Of a DNA stretch of 64,000 nucleotides, positions 37,447 to 46,907 are shown one piece after another (positions within the stretch are counted from its first letter, which is position 1; each line of letters starts with the position of its first letter). Source of the stretch: an uncultured Gammaproteobacteria bacterium (GTDB lineage Bacteria; Pseudomonadota; Gammaproteobacteria; Eutrophobiales; Eutrophobiaceae); the NCBI GenBank assembly GCA_951812995.1, contig CATOTD010000004.1, forward strand, positions 62,001-126,000. Reading direction: 5' to 3'. The notes below the pieces were generated by a model that was not told where the DNA came from, did no database searches, and was given only the letters and a program-made list of their open reading frames with translations. Position numbers and translations under genes: made by a program.

Positions 37447-37916
37447 AATTTGGCGTTATCTGGCCGGTAGTTGAACTTCGCACGCTAAAATAATTATTAT
37501 CATTTATTTGATAAAAAACTGGTTCACCTATGCCGTTCCTAGCCCACCAGTATAGTTTAGTATAATAGTCATCGCCACCATCTTTTTTGTTTGATATTAT
37601 CACATTCTCAATATACATTTTTGCCGCTACTTCTCTTGTGTTTCCGTGACTTATGGAACCAACCCACCAGACCCAATCATGGCCAACATTTGGTTTTACG
37701 TTATTGGACAAAAGTATAGCGGCGAAATTAGGATTGCTGTAAGAGCCGAGGTTGTAAGCATCAGCACTTATGCCTTCCTTCCACAACATTGCATAACGTT
37801 TGCCTAGTCGATTAGATAGGTCGTTTCTTAATTACCAATATTTATCACCTTTAGCACCTACCCAACCACGATAATTAACTGAGGTTGGATCAGTACCAAC
37901 CCCACCATTGTTACCT
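37447..37916 (-). pseudogene. Shredded gene X, segment III (3'-most part)
   Basis: On the minus strand the frame NNGGVGTDPTSVNYRGWVGA, KGDKYW, stop, LRNDLSNRLGKRYAMLWKEG, ISADAYNLGSYSNPNFAAIL, GHDWVWWVGSISHGNTREVA and YWWARNGIGEPVFYQINDNN runs to the inner end of IS copy A3, which supplies the final stop. Deleting A4 and one copy of its 9-bp duplication (TTGTTACCT) joins this segment in frame to segment II at YRGN-NGG. Family not recognised. An in-frame TAA and a missing 3' end show the gene is dead. Confidence 0.6.
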
Positions 37917-39298
37917 GAGCTATTGTCAAAAGTAGTGTCTGACAATTTGATCATGCGGCAGCCTTGTCGTCCTCAGTTACCTCGATTCCATCTTTGAACT
38001 TCACACCTTTAATCACCTTCGCCAGGTGCCTGAAGCCTCTCAGCTTGCGCCAGGAATCTTCTGCGCATAATCCCATCTTGTAAATCATCGTTAGCATCGT
38101 GATGCGGGTGACACAGCCCTTGGCTTGCCTTGTTCTATGTCGGATCGTCGCGAAGCTCGACTCAATAACATTCGTTGTTCTGATGTGTGTCCAGTGTTCT
38201 GCCGGGAAGTCATAAAAGGCCAGCAATGAGTCACGATCTTTCGTTAAGCATTCCACTGCCTTCGGATACTTCGCGCCGAAGCGTTCCACAAAATCATCAA
38301 AAGCTTTGCCTGCTTCAGCCCGACCCTCTGCCATCCAGATGTCATGCAGTCCCTGCTTGGCTTTCTCCTGGACTGACTTAGGGAGATAGTTCAACACATT
38401 GCCAGTCTTGTGCATCCAACAACGTTGAACGGCAGTCTCAGGATAGACCTCTTCCAGTGCTGCCCAAAACCCCAGAGCACCGTCGCCAATCGCCAGCTTC
38501 GGTGGCTGTCTCAAACCTCGCTGTTTCAACGACAACAAAACCTCGCGCCAGCTCTGTTTCGACTCTCTGACTCCATCCTCAATCGCCAGAAAGTGCTTCT
38601 GGCCGCGGCTGTTCACGCCGATGATCACAAGGTAGCACAATCTACCATCATCGCCTCTTAGGCCGCTGTAGATACCATCAGCCCAAATATAGACCCACTC
38701 ATCAGCCACGCTACGAGTACACCAGTGCTTGTATGCAACTTCCCATTGCCGTTTCAGACGACCCACAACACTGGCAGATAAACCTTTGGCCTCTGGTCCA
38801 ACAAGGGCTTCCAGTGCGCTGTGCATCTGCCCGCTCGAGATACCCTTTAAATAAAGCCAGGGTATCGCCGCATCCAGGGTCGCTGTGCGCCGGATGTAGG
38901 GCGGTACAAGCAAAGATTGAAAGCTCGCCGACTCACCCTCACGGCTACGGATCTTCGGTACCTCGACGCTGACCTTGCCAACCCCAGTGATAATCTGACG
39001 TTCCGGGTGATGGCCACTGCGCACAACTCGTCGTCGTCCATCAGCCGTCTTTTGATCCTCATACTTTGTCATCTGTTCATCCAACTCTGCCTGGATGGCT
39101 TCAGCAATCAGCTTCTTGGCACCGATGCTCAACAACTCGGTCAACGGATCAATCCCCTCTGGATTGTCCAGATCAATCACAGTATTGTTTTTCATATGTG
39201 GCGTGTTCCTCTTGTTTCAATTAGTTCTACAAAACCAATTTCAACAAGGCACGCCGCATTCTTCAAATTTATTCAGACACCAGATTCGGTTATAACTC
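37917..39298 (-). mobile_element. IS256-type A element, apparently intact (copy A4)
   Basis: Terminal ends GAGTTATAACCGAATCTGG (right, complement) and GAGCTATTGTCAAAAGTAG (left, plus strand). A 9-bp direct duplication TTGTTACCT flanks it (37908-37916 and 39299-39307), typical of IS256-family insertion (8-9 bp). It carries a full-length transposase and inserted into gene X. It is the likely source of mobility for type A copies. Confidence 0.92.
37951..39195 (-). CDS. IS256-family (Mutator-type) transposase, full length
   Basis: 414 aa. It carries the DDE features of the family: aspartate in VYIWADGIYSGLRGDDGRLC, IGDGALGFWAALEEVYPETA followed by CWMHKTGNVLNYLP, and glutamate in TNVIESSFATIRHRTRQAKG. 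The N-terminal region (PLTELLSIGAKKLIAEAIQA) is the usual DNA-binding part. It is the only copy of type A in the window without stops or frameshifts. Confidence 0.95.
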   Translation of the reverse strand: MKNNTVIDLDNPEGIDPLTELLSIGAKKLIAEAIQAELDEQMTKYEDQKTADGRRRVVRSGHHPERQIITGVGKVSVEVPKIRSREGESASFQSLLVPPYIRRTATLDAAIPWLYLKGISSGQMHSALEALVGPEAKGLSASVVGRLKRQWEVAYKHWCTRSVADEWVYIWADGIYSGLRGDDGRLCYLVIIGVNSRGQKHFLAIEDGVRESKQSWREVLLSLKQRGLRQPPKLAIGDGALGFWAALEEVYPETAVQRCWMHKTGNVLNYLPKSVQEKAKQGLHDIWMAEGRAEAGKAFDDFVERFGAKYPKAVECLTKDRDSLLAFYDFPAEHWTHIRTTNVIESSFATIRHRTRQAKGCVTRITMLTMIYKMGLCAEDSWRKLRGFRHLAKVIKGVKFKDGIEVTEDDKAAA

Positions 39299-39645
39299 TT
39301 GTTACCTCTATACATTTGATGCCCGGGCGGCGCCCAGTATTGTTTTGGATATTCTGTTTCGGTTTTATTGTGTTGAGTGACTTTTGTTTCGCGATAGTGA
39401 GCTATCGCTTCGCGATCGTTGAAAGGTATTATCACTGTTTCCTTGAGTGATTTCTCTAATCCCTGATTGTTGATCTGAACTCGACTAAAAACATCTATCG
39501 GTCCGCGAGTGATATTGTTGTTTCTATCGGGATTTTTCCGATTTTCCAACCATCATGTTGTTTTAATTCTTGATAGCTACCCTTATCTTTTAAGTATCCA
39601 TATTCTTTATCATGGATCGGCGACTCAAAACCATTGATATAATCT
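39299..39645 (-). pseudogene. Shredded gene X, segment II (middle part)
   Basis: The minus strand encodes DYINGFESPIHDKEYGYLKD, KGSYQELKQHDGWKIGK, then after a one-base loss in an A run NPDRNNNITRGPIDVFSRVQ, LKETVIIPFNDREAIAHYRE and QYWAPPGHQMYRGN. It is bounded on one side by IS copy D3 (4-bp duplication ATCT) and on the other by A4 (9-bp duplication). Removing both elements makes it continuous with segments I and III. The frameshift shows decay after or before the insertions. Confidence 0.6.
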
Positions 39646-40955
39646 GGAGACCTCGAACAACGCTGATTCTGGATGGGTTTTGACGCGAGCACCAGTCGTT
39701 GTCACCCGCATAGCGGGTGTGAAGGTCAAGATCGGTGGTATTTGAGGCTGTGTTGTGCTATTTGGGTCTGCCAGGGCGGGTATTTCCGGAATTTGGGCGG
39801 AGTCAGGCTGTGGCCTGTTGTCGCTCGTGGAAGATGAGACGGCGGAAGTTGTAGCTCAGGTTGGCCATTGTCATGCGGGCCTTCGCACGGGTTTGACCGA
39901 TTGAGCGGATCGTGAGCACCATGGGTCCCTTCTCGTACCCGAACACATGCTCGACGCAGGCCCGAATGGCTGACCGCGTGGCGTTGCCCCGACGAATGTG
40001 TTTGGCCATGGGTTTGCCGCGCGGCTTCTTGCGGTGAATGTGTGAGCGGTACCCTTGCGCCTTCAGCCAAGCCTCATTCCTGGCCGAGCGGTACCTGGTA
40101 TCGGCCCAAACCGCCTTCGAGCTGTTTGTCTCGTCCAGAACCGAGGAGAGTTCATGCCCGTCGTAGCGAGCCGCATTCGTGCCAGTCTCACCCCGGATGA
40201 AGCGCCATTTGCGGTCTATGGACACGTGGTTCTTGTACCCAAAGTGGGGAACCGAAATATCGACAAGGCCAGTATCCTCCTCACCCTCCTTGGTCGTCTT
40301 GGCCTTTGAATACTTGACCGTCCAACGCGCATCGGTGTCTTTCTGCGCTGCCTTGGACAGATCATCGGGCCAGATGTCAGACGCGGCCTCACCTGCCTTG
40401 GCGCGCGCTTTCTCTTCTTTCGTCATCCGCTGGCGCGGGGCAAAGACCAACGTGGCATCCACAATCTGACCGCCGGTCGGTTTGTATCCCCGCGCGCACA
40501 GCTGAGCTTCAAACGCCGCAAACAGGGCCTTGAAGACACCCGCCTGGGTCAGCTTCTCTCTGAAAAGCCAGATCGTCTTCTGATCAGGTGTCGGCTCCCC
40601 GATTTGAAATCCTAGGAACCGTAGCCAACTGAAACGGTCACGAATGAGAAACTCCATCCGCTCATCGCTCAGATTGTGCATCGAGGCCAACACCAGCACC
40701 TTGAACATCACAACGGCATCATAGGGCGGGCGACCCCCTTTGGGACGTTCCCCATAGCCAAGCGCTTCAACAAGAACTGGGCGAAACACTTCGAAATCAA
40801 CGTGCCGCTCCAAAACCTCAAGCGGATCTCCCATCGCCGAAAGCCGCGCCAAATGATCCGTCAAATCAAACAATCCAGGTGCGTGCATAAACAAAATCCT
40901 CCCACATCAAGTGAATCAGATCGTACCACAAAATGCACGGTTTTTAGAGGCTTCC
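39646..40955 (-). mobile_element. IS5-type D element, apparently intact (copy D3)
   Basis: Ends GGAGACCTCGAACAACG and the complement of GGAAGCCTCTAAAAACCG. The 4-bp duplication ATCT is at 39642-39645 and 40956-40959. It carries the only D transposase in the window with an uninterrupted frame and the EHVF motif. Inserted in gene X. Confidence 0.92.
39803..40894 (-). CDS. IS5-family transposase, full length
   Basis: 363 aa. The N-terminal domain (DUF772-like, [40 protein letters not shown]) is followed by a DDE domain. GGQIVDATLVFAPRQ carries the first aspartate, SSKAVWADTRYRSARNEAWL the second, and AIRACVEHVFGYEKGPMVLT the glutamate. It probably drives mobility of the defective D copies, which lack the EHVF segment. 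Confidence 0.94.
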   Translation of the reverse strand: MFMHAPGLFDLTDHLARLSAMGDPLEVLERHVDFEVFRPVLVEALGYGERPKGGRPPYDAVVMFKVLVLASMHNLSDERMEFLIRDRFSWLRFLGFQIGEPTPDQKTIWLFREKLTQAGVFKALFAAFEAQLCARGYKPTGGQIVDATLVFAPRQRMTKEEKARAKAGEAASDIWPDDLSKAAQKDTDARWTVKYSKAKTTKEGEEDTGLVDISVPHFGYKNHVSIDRKWRFIRGETGTNAARYDGHELSSVLDETNSSKAVWADTRYRSARNEAWLKAQGYRSHIHRKKPRGKPMAKHIRRGNATRSAIRACVEHVFGYEKGPMVLTIRSIGQTRAKARMTMANLSYNFRRLIFHERQQATA

Positions 40956-41296
40956 ATCTTTGTTGGTTACAGAACCTCGGCGTTTATCGCCACCCGCGTA
41001 GGGATTAGTTACATTTCCGTTATATGTTTTAGTTTCCGATTTCTGCTCATTAAAATACCTGACTACCTGCATCTCATCATCCTTATACCAGGCATGAATT
41101 GGGGCTTGCAGGTTCCAGCCGTCATCAACCATCGCCGCCGGCTTGCCATGCACACCGCGAAACCAATCATAAGATTCCAGCGACCCTTTTTCATAATTCG
41201 GATATTTGAAGTGCGTAATCCGGTCACCATGCAACCAGCCGCTCTCGACCTCTGTAATCGTTACCGCGCTCGGGCGGTTGTTGGCTTCAGTAATCT
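40956..41296 (-). pseudogene. Shredded gene X, segment I (5'-most part seen)
   Basis: The minus strand reads ITEANNRPSAVTITEVESGW, LHGDRITHFKYPNYEKGSLE, YDWFRGVHGKPAAMVDDGWN, PIHAWYKDDEMQVVRYFNEQ and YAGGDKRRGSVTNKD, ending at copy D3. Removing D3 and one ATCT gives GSVTNKD-YINGFESP in frame with segment II. The 5' end is lost at copy D4, whose other flank is unrelated IS debris. It looks like a soluble protein; no family recognised. Confidence 0.6.
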
Positions 41297-42595
41297 GGAG
41301 ACCTCGAACAACGCTGATTCTGGATGGATTTTGACGCGAGCACCAGTCGTTGTCACCCGCATAGTGGGTGTGAAGGTCAAGGTCGGTGGTATTTGAGGCT
41401 GTGTTGCGCTGTTTGGGTCTGCCAGGGCGGGTATTTCCGGAATTTGGGCGGAGTCAGGCTGTGGCCTGTCGTCGCTCGTGGAAAATGAGACGGCGGAAGT
41501 TGTAGCTCAGGTTGGCCATGGTTATGCGGGCCTTCGCACGGGTTTGGCCGATTGAGCGGATGGTCAGAGCCATGGGCCCTTTCTCGTAGCCGCACACAGG
41601 CGCGGATGGCGGAGCGTGTCGCGTTGCCCCGACGAATATGCCTGGCCATGGGTTTGCCGCGTGGCTTCTTGCGATGGATATGTGAGCGGTACCCTTGCGC
41701 CTTCAGCCAAGCCTCATTCCTGGCCGAGCGGTACCTGGTATCGGCCCAAACCGCCTTCGAGCTGTTTGTCTCGTCCAGAACCGAGGAGCGTTCATGCCCG
41801 TCGTAGCGAGCCGCATTCGTGCCAGTCTCACCCCGGATGAAGCGCCATTTGCGGTCAATGGACACGTGGTTCTTGTACCCAAAGTGCGGAACCGAAATAT
41901 CGACAAGGCCAGTATCCTCCTCACCCTCCTTGGTCGTCTTGGCCTTTGAATACTTGACCGTCCAACCCGCATCGGTGTCTTTCTGCGCTGCCTTGGACAG
42001 ATCATCGGGCCAGATGTCAGATGCGGCCTCACCTGCCTTGGCGCGCGCTTTCTCTTCTTTCGTCATCCGCTGGCGCGGGGCAAAGACCAACGTGGCATCC
42101 ACAATCTGACCGCCGGTGGGTTTGTATCCCCGCGCGCACAGCTGAGCTTCAAACGCGGCAAACAGGGCCTTGCAGACACCCGCCTGGGTCAGCTTCTCTC
42201 TGAAAAGCCAGATCGTCTTCTGATCAGGTGTCGGCTCCCCGATTTGAAATCCCAGGAACCGCAGCCAACTGAAACGGTCACGAATGAGAAACTCCATCCG
42301 CTCATCGCTCAGATTGTGCATCAAGGCCAACACCAGCACCTTGAACATCACAACGGCATCATAGGGCGGGCGACCCCCTTTGGGACGTTCCCCATAGCCA
42401 AGCGCTTCAACAAGAACTGGGCGAAACACTTCGAAATCAACGTGCCGCTCCAAAACCTCAAGCGGATCTCCCATCGCCGAAAGCCGCGCCAAATGATCCG
42501 TCAAATCAAACAATCCAGGTGCGTGCATAAACAAAATCCTCCCACATCAAGTGAATCAGATCGTGCCACAAAATGCACGGTTTTTAGAGGCTTCC
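41297..42595 (-). mobile_element. IS5-type D element, copy D4 (frameshifted transposase)
   Basis: Complete at both ends, but the transposase (41377-42534) runs out of frame after AIRACV because 11 bases around the catalytic glutamate (EHVF in D3) are missing. The C-terminus then reads as an unrelated proline-rich tail. The left flank ends ATCT, the right begins AACT, so there is no target duplication; one flank was probably exchanged by recombination. Confidence 0.9.
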
Positions 42596-42627
42596 AACTT
42601 GTCAGACACTACTTTTGACAATAGCTC
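42596..42627 (+). mobile_element. Right-end remnant of an IS256-type A element
   Basis: CTTGTCAGACACTACTTTTG then ACAATAGCTC: about 30 bases identical to the right end of A1/A4, stranded between D4 and an IS481 fragment. The rest of that element has been lost. Confidence 0.8.
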
Positions 42628-43363
42628 CAGTCAACCGCCATCCCAGAGCACTGACAGATAGGCAAGTCCGCCAAACCTCTTTGCTACGTAAGCACCGCCG
42701 GACCATGGAGCGGATTGCCAGGAATGTCGGCTCGACCCCGCCACAATGTCTTCGCACCGCAGACGACTCGGTCTAAACAAACGCTCCGCGCTTGCACCCG
42801 CTAAACCCAATAATCGCTATGAGCGGTCTTATCCAGGTTCACTGTTGCACCTGGACAGCAAGAAACTTAGGCGTTTTTGCAAAGGTAAGCCGTTTGCAGG
42901 GGCTGGCTGGGAGTACATACACATCTGCATCGATGCTCATTCCCGACTCAGTTACGCTGAGATTCTGCCCGATGAACGCAAAGAGCGTGTGACCGCGTTC
43001 TTCAAGAGCGTGAAAGCCTACTATGAATCAATGGGCATACAGATTGAGCAGGTGATGACCGACTATGGCTCGGGGTATTGAGCAAAGTTCTTCAGCATCG
43101 TACTCAAGGCCATGGGTATCGCCCACCTGTTTACTCGGCCTTACACACCCAGAACCAACGGCAAGGCCGAGCGATGCATACAAACAATGCTCAGAGAGTG
43201 GCCTATGCGATGCGTTATCAAACTTCTCATCTTTAGGGCCAAAGCACTACTACCGTGGATTCATGACTACAACTGGCATCGACCTCACGCTAGTATAGAA
43301 AATCAACCACCCATCTCTCGGATAGACATTGCCATGAACAACCTATTTAGGTTCCACAGCTAG
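42628..43363 (+). pseudogene. IS481-type transposase, truncated and frameshifted (copy C2)
   Basis: Starts inside the helix-turn-helix region (RHPRALTDRQVRQ, RKHRRTMERIARNVGSTP). It changes frame to MSSHRRRLGLNKRSALAPAK and GSLLHLDSKKLRRFCK, has a short deletion after FCK relative to copy C1, then shows the rve domain: WEYIHICIDAHSRLSYAEIL and EQVMTDYGSGY, a TGA at 43079-43081, and AMGIAHLFTRPYTPRTNGKA ending in NNLFRFHS. It lacks the 5' end of the element. Inactive. It truncates a DUF1640-like gene. Confidence 0.85.
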
Positions 43364-43454
43364 CCAGCACCTCGGCCTGCTACTCGGTAAAACCGACCTC
43401 AGTTAAATGCTTGACAAATTTATGCGTATCAAATTGTATTGCTTTATTAGTCAT
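43364..43454 (-). pseudogene. N-terminal remnant of a DUF1640 (CCDC90-like) protein
   Basis: The minus strand from an ATG at 43454 reads MTNKAIQFDTHKFVKHLTEV, GFTE, stop, QAEVLAS and then meets the IS481 end. The pattern FDTHKFVK-LTEVGFTExQAEVLA is the characteristic start of DUF1640 coiled-coil proteins. Only about 28 codons remain. The 43455-43601 stretch upstream may contain its former promoter; nothing else is seen there. Confidence 0.6.
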
Positions 43455-43601
43455 TGCCCAAGTTTATATCATACTGCGACACACATGCCAATTCAGTTTA
43501 TTTTTTAGCATCTTGTGGCATAACGTAATGAAGATTGTCGGACTATGAATATAGCCAAGTGACGGTAATATACGTGCCTATTTTAGAAGCCATTCATTTA
43601 A

Positions 43602-44650
43602 GAAATCTCTGATTAATGCCATAATATGCGATAATACCGCAATGTTTTAAGTGGAGGGTCAAAAGATGCAACAAAAAAACCTGGTAGTATCTGGATTCGA
43701 GAAATACCGCAAGCAGACACGCAAAGAGATATTTCTCGAAGAGATGAATCAGCTCATTCCCTGGAAAACGCTGACTGCAGTAATTGAGCCTCATTACCCC
43801 AACCCCTGCTGGTCGCCGTCCGGTGGGCATGGAACGCATGCCAGATGCAACCACCCGCTGTAAATTCCGTCATCTGCTGGAGGAGAACAACCTCGGAGTT
43901 GCCCTGTTTGATGCTGTTGCCGTCTATCTGGAAGCAAACGGCATGCAAAGTATCCAAAGGCACTATTGTTGATGCGACCCTCATCAATGCGCCTACCGCC
44001 ACCAAGAACAAAAGCAAAACCCGTGACCTTGATAGGCATCAGACCAAAAAAGGCAAGCAATGGTACTTTGGCATGAAGGCGCACATCGGTGTGGATAGCA
44101 AAACCAAACTGATACACTCGGTTGTTGCCACACCAGCCCATGTCCACGACTCACAGGTACTTGGAGACCTACTGCATGGAGAAGAGACCCGTCTTTGGGG
44201 AGATAGTGCCTATGCGGGTCAGCAATCCGTACTCAAGGATAATGACCCCAAGGTAAAAGACTACACCCAGGTCAAAGGCTCACGTCACCGCAAACTGACC
44301 GAACAGGACAAGGCTAAAAACCGGCACAAATCCAAAGTCCGTGCCAAGGTTGAGCATGTCTTTCATATCATGCAGCGACAATATGGATTTACCAAAGTCA
44401 GATTCAAAGGGCCAGGCAAGAATGCGGACCACCTGTTTGCCCACTGTGCCCTGATTAATCTTATGCTATCAAAGAAACAATTATTACGGCTATCAGTGGC
44501 TTAGTACGCCTGGAATAGGGGCGATAGCTGAAAACAGTAGGCCGGGACAAGAGAAATGAAAGAGAGTAATGAGCAAGACGTTCAATGCTCGCTACTATCG
44601 AGCACAGTGATGCCCACTTGCTTGAAAATCCTTAATTGATTAGATGTTCC
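43602..44650 (+). mobile_element. IS5-type E element with broken transposase (copy E2)
   Basis: Terminal repeats GAAATCTCTGATTAAT and the complement of GGAACATCTAATCAAT, flanked by TTAA (43598-43601 and 44651-44654). From 43666 the transposase reads MQQKNLVVSGFEKYRKQTRK, lacks a block present in E1 (LRIYFLQHWFALS to PVP), and has a one-base insertion near 43945. It then continues VSKGTIVDATLINAPTATKN, GKQWYFGMKAHIGVDSKTKL, DSAYAGQQ and KVEHVFHIMQRQYGFTKVRF to 44504. E1 and E2 carry complementary deletions, together covering the full protein. Confidence 0.88.
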
Positions 44651-44698
44651 TTAATCTAAAGCCTGGGTGATTTCTGGGTGACTTCTGGGAGATTTCTG

Positions 44699-44938
44699 AT
44701 GCCAAAGAAAACCACTGCAATAAATTTTGAAAAGACGTTAGCTGATCTTGAACAGCTAGTAGACATGATGGAAAAAGGCGATCTCTCTTTGGAAGAATCG
44801 CTTAAACATTTTGAGCGCGGCATCCAATTAACCAAGACCTGCCAGCAAGTCCTGCATGAAGCTGAACAAAAGGTCAGCCTCTTGCTCGATAAAAATGGTC
44901 AATCTGAACTTGAACCCTTCAATCCTGAGGATAGTTAA
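44699..44938 (+). CDS. xseB: Exodeoxyribonuclease VII small subunit
   Basis: 79 aa from the ATG at 44699, which has GGGAG at the right distance; a GTG at 44678 is less likely. INFEKTLADLEQLVDMMEKG and LSLEESLKHFERGIQLTKTC is the family signature, a helical hairpin that binds XseA. It is 7 bases from ispA, the usual partner order (xseB-ispA). Confidence 0.95.
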   Translation: MPKKTTAINFEKTLADLEQLVDMMEKGDLSLEESLKHFERGIQLTKTCQQVLHEAEQKVSLLLDKNGQSELEPFNPEDS

Positions 44939-44945
44939 GGCATAA

Positions 44946-45839
44946 GTGGTCAATTTTTCAGACAGATTACAGGTTTATCAAACAACAGTAGAGACAGCAC
45001 TGGATCGTTGGTTACCCGAAGCATCCGTACAGCCTCAAAAACTGCATGAAGCCATGCGCTATGCTGTGCTTGGTAATGGTAAACGTATACGACCCATCAT
45101 ATTGTATGCCACTGGAGAGGCCTTCGGCCTTGACTTAAAAACATTAGACGGGCCGGCCTGTGCCGTTGAGATTATTCATGCCTATTCATTAATACACGAT
45201 GATTTACCGGCCATGGATAATGACGACTTGCGCCGTGGTAGAGCCACCTGTCATCGCGCCTATAATGATGCCACGGCCATCTTGGCTGGCGATGCCCTGC
45301 AAGCATTGGCGTTTCATATCCTGGTGCGGGATCCCGATATCAAAGTTAATAACCAGCAACGATTATCAATGATAGCAACGCTCGCGCTTGCTAGTGGTTC
45401 AAGAGGTATGGCGGGTGGTCAAGCCATTGATCTCGACTCGGTAGGTCAATCACTGACGATTGCTGAACTTGAAAATATGCACATCCATAAAACCGGTGCC
45501 TTGATAATGGCTAGCGCAGAATTAGGTGCGTTATCGGCAGACGATGTTGATCCAGCATTGCTGACCCGCATAATACAATATGCGAAATGTATCGGTTTGG
45601 CCTTTCAAATCAAAGACGATATTCTTGACGTGGAGGCAGATACCGAAATACTCGGCAAACCGCAAGGCTCTGATGAAGCCATGAACAAACCCACCTACCC
45701 TAATCTATTAGGCCTGCATGGCGCAAAGAAAGCGGCGCATGATCTGCATGGCAAGGCACTAAAATATCTGGAGATATTCGATGAACAAGCTGATATGCTG
45801 AGATCGATTGCAGATTACATCGTCAAACGCGATAAATAA
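44946..45839 (+). CDS. ispA: Farnesyl diphosphate synthase (polyprenyl synthetase)
   Basis: 297 aa from GTG. Both aspartate-rich motifs are present: FARM in LIHDDLPAMDNDDLRRG and SARM in FQIKDDILDVEAD. GNGKRIRPIILYATGEAFG and GGQAIDLDS are further conserved blocks. It condenses IPP with DMAPP/GPP to FPP for quinones and undecaprenyl lipid. dxs, usual next in this operon, is absent; folE2 follows after 105 bases. Confidence 0.95.
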   Translation: MVNFSDRLQVYQTTVETALDRWLPEASVQPQKLHEAMRYAVLGNGKRIRPIILYATGEAFGLDLKTLDGPACAVEIIHAYSLIHDDLPAMDNDDLRRGRATCHRAYNDATAILAGDALQALAFHILVRDPDIKVNNQQRLSMIATLALASGSRGMAGGQAIDLDSVGQSLTIAELENMHIHKTGALIMASAELGALSADDVDPALLTRIIQYAKCIGLAFQIKDDILDVEADTEILGKPQGSDEAMNKPTYPNLLGLHGAKKAAHDLHGKALKYLEIFDEQADMLRSIADYIVKRDK

Positions 45840-45944
45840 TCGAACCATAATCACGCCATGTACTGTTTGATGGATATGATTTTCAATTAGAGTAGAGTTG
45901 TTCAACTTTCACTAAATTTAACCTGCGTTATTGGAATAGAACGA

Positions 45945-46760
45945 ATGAATAAACCTGAATCCTCAACAACAGCTATGCCTGACACGCAAAGTAGCCCGGA
46001 TACAAGACACATCGCCATCGACAAGGTTGGTATTAAAGATATCAAACACCCCGTTGTTGTCAGCGACCGGTCGGGGCGTGAACAACATACAATCGCCAAC
46101 TTCAATATGTATGTAAATTTGCCGGAAGAATATAAAGGCACGCACATGTCACGCTTTGTTGAAATTCTCAATCATCATGAGTATGAAATCACGGTTGAGT
46201 CTTTTAAGTGGATGATCGAAGAGATGACGGAACGATTAAATGCACAGTCGGGCGATATTGAGATGACTTTTTCTTATTTTGTGAACAAGGCAGCACCCGT
46301 TTCAGGTGTTAAAAGTTTAATGGATTACGAAGTCTCGTTTATTGGTCAGATTCGAGATAAAAAACCCGGCGTATTGGTAAAGGTACTGGTGCCGGTCACA
46401 ACACTATGCCCTTGTTCAAAGAGTATCTCTGCTTATGGTGCCCATAATCAACGATCACACATTACTGCTGCGGTACGCATGTCCGACTTTATTTGGATTG
46501 AAGAGCTGATTGATGTCATTGAAAAGGTGGCCTCTTGCGAACTCTACGGCCTGTTAAAACGCCCCGATGAAAAATACGTTACGGAACGCGCTTACGACAA
46601 TCCAAAGTTTGTTGAAGATATCGTACGTGATATTGCGGTTGAGTTTAATAAAGATGACAGAATTTTGGGCTACACAATCGAATCAGAAAATTTTGAATCC
46701 ATCCATAATCATTCCGCATACGCCATGCTTCAGTACGATAAAGAGAAAAATGCTATCTAA
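45945..46760 (+). CDS. folE2: GTP cyclohydrolase FolE2 (type IB)
   Basis: 271 aa. [20 protein letters not shown] is the usual N-terminus; the metal-binding cysteine lies in [20 protein letters not shown]. It makes dihydroneopterin triphosphate for folate. FolE2 uses various metals and is often the zinc-sparing alternative to FolE; no Zur site was recognised, so regulation is unknown. Confidence 0.95.
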   Translation: MNKPESSTTAMPDTQSSPDTRHIAIDKVGIKDIKHPVVVSDRSGREQHTIANFNMYVNLPEEYKGTHMSRFVEILNHHEYEITVESFKWMIEEMTERLNAQSGDIEMTFSYFVNKAAPVSGVKSLMDYEVSFIGQIRDKKPGVLVKVLVPVTTLCPCSKSISAYGAHNQRSHITAAVRMSDFIWIEELIDVIEKVASCELYGLLKRPDEKYVTERAYDNPKFVEDIVRDIAVEFNKDDRILGYTIESENFESIHNHSAYAMLQYDKEKNAI

Positions 46761-46762
46761 GC

Positions 46763-46802
46763 GATAACAATATTCTATTCGCAAATAGCTATCATTGTTA
46801 TA
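46763..46802 (+). terminator. Weak AT-rich stem-loop after folE2
   Basis: GATAACAAT at 46763 pairs with ATTGTTAT at 46793-46800 around a 21-base spacer containing a smaller hairpin. The T tract is poor, so terminator function is tentative. Confidence 0.35.
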
Positions 46803-46907
46803 TAAAGATTTATTTATATACGCCCCCGCAACGACGCGGTGCGCATAAAAACAATGCTCATTTTTTATTAAAATCTATGTAGCGTGAGACTGTCTTAGAC
46901 GAAGACA

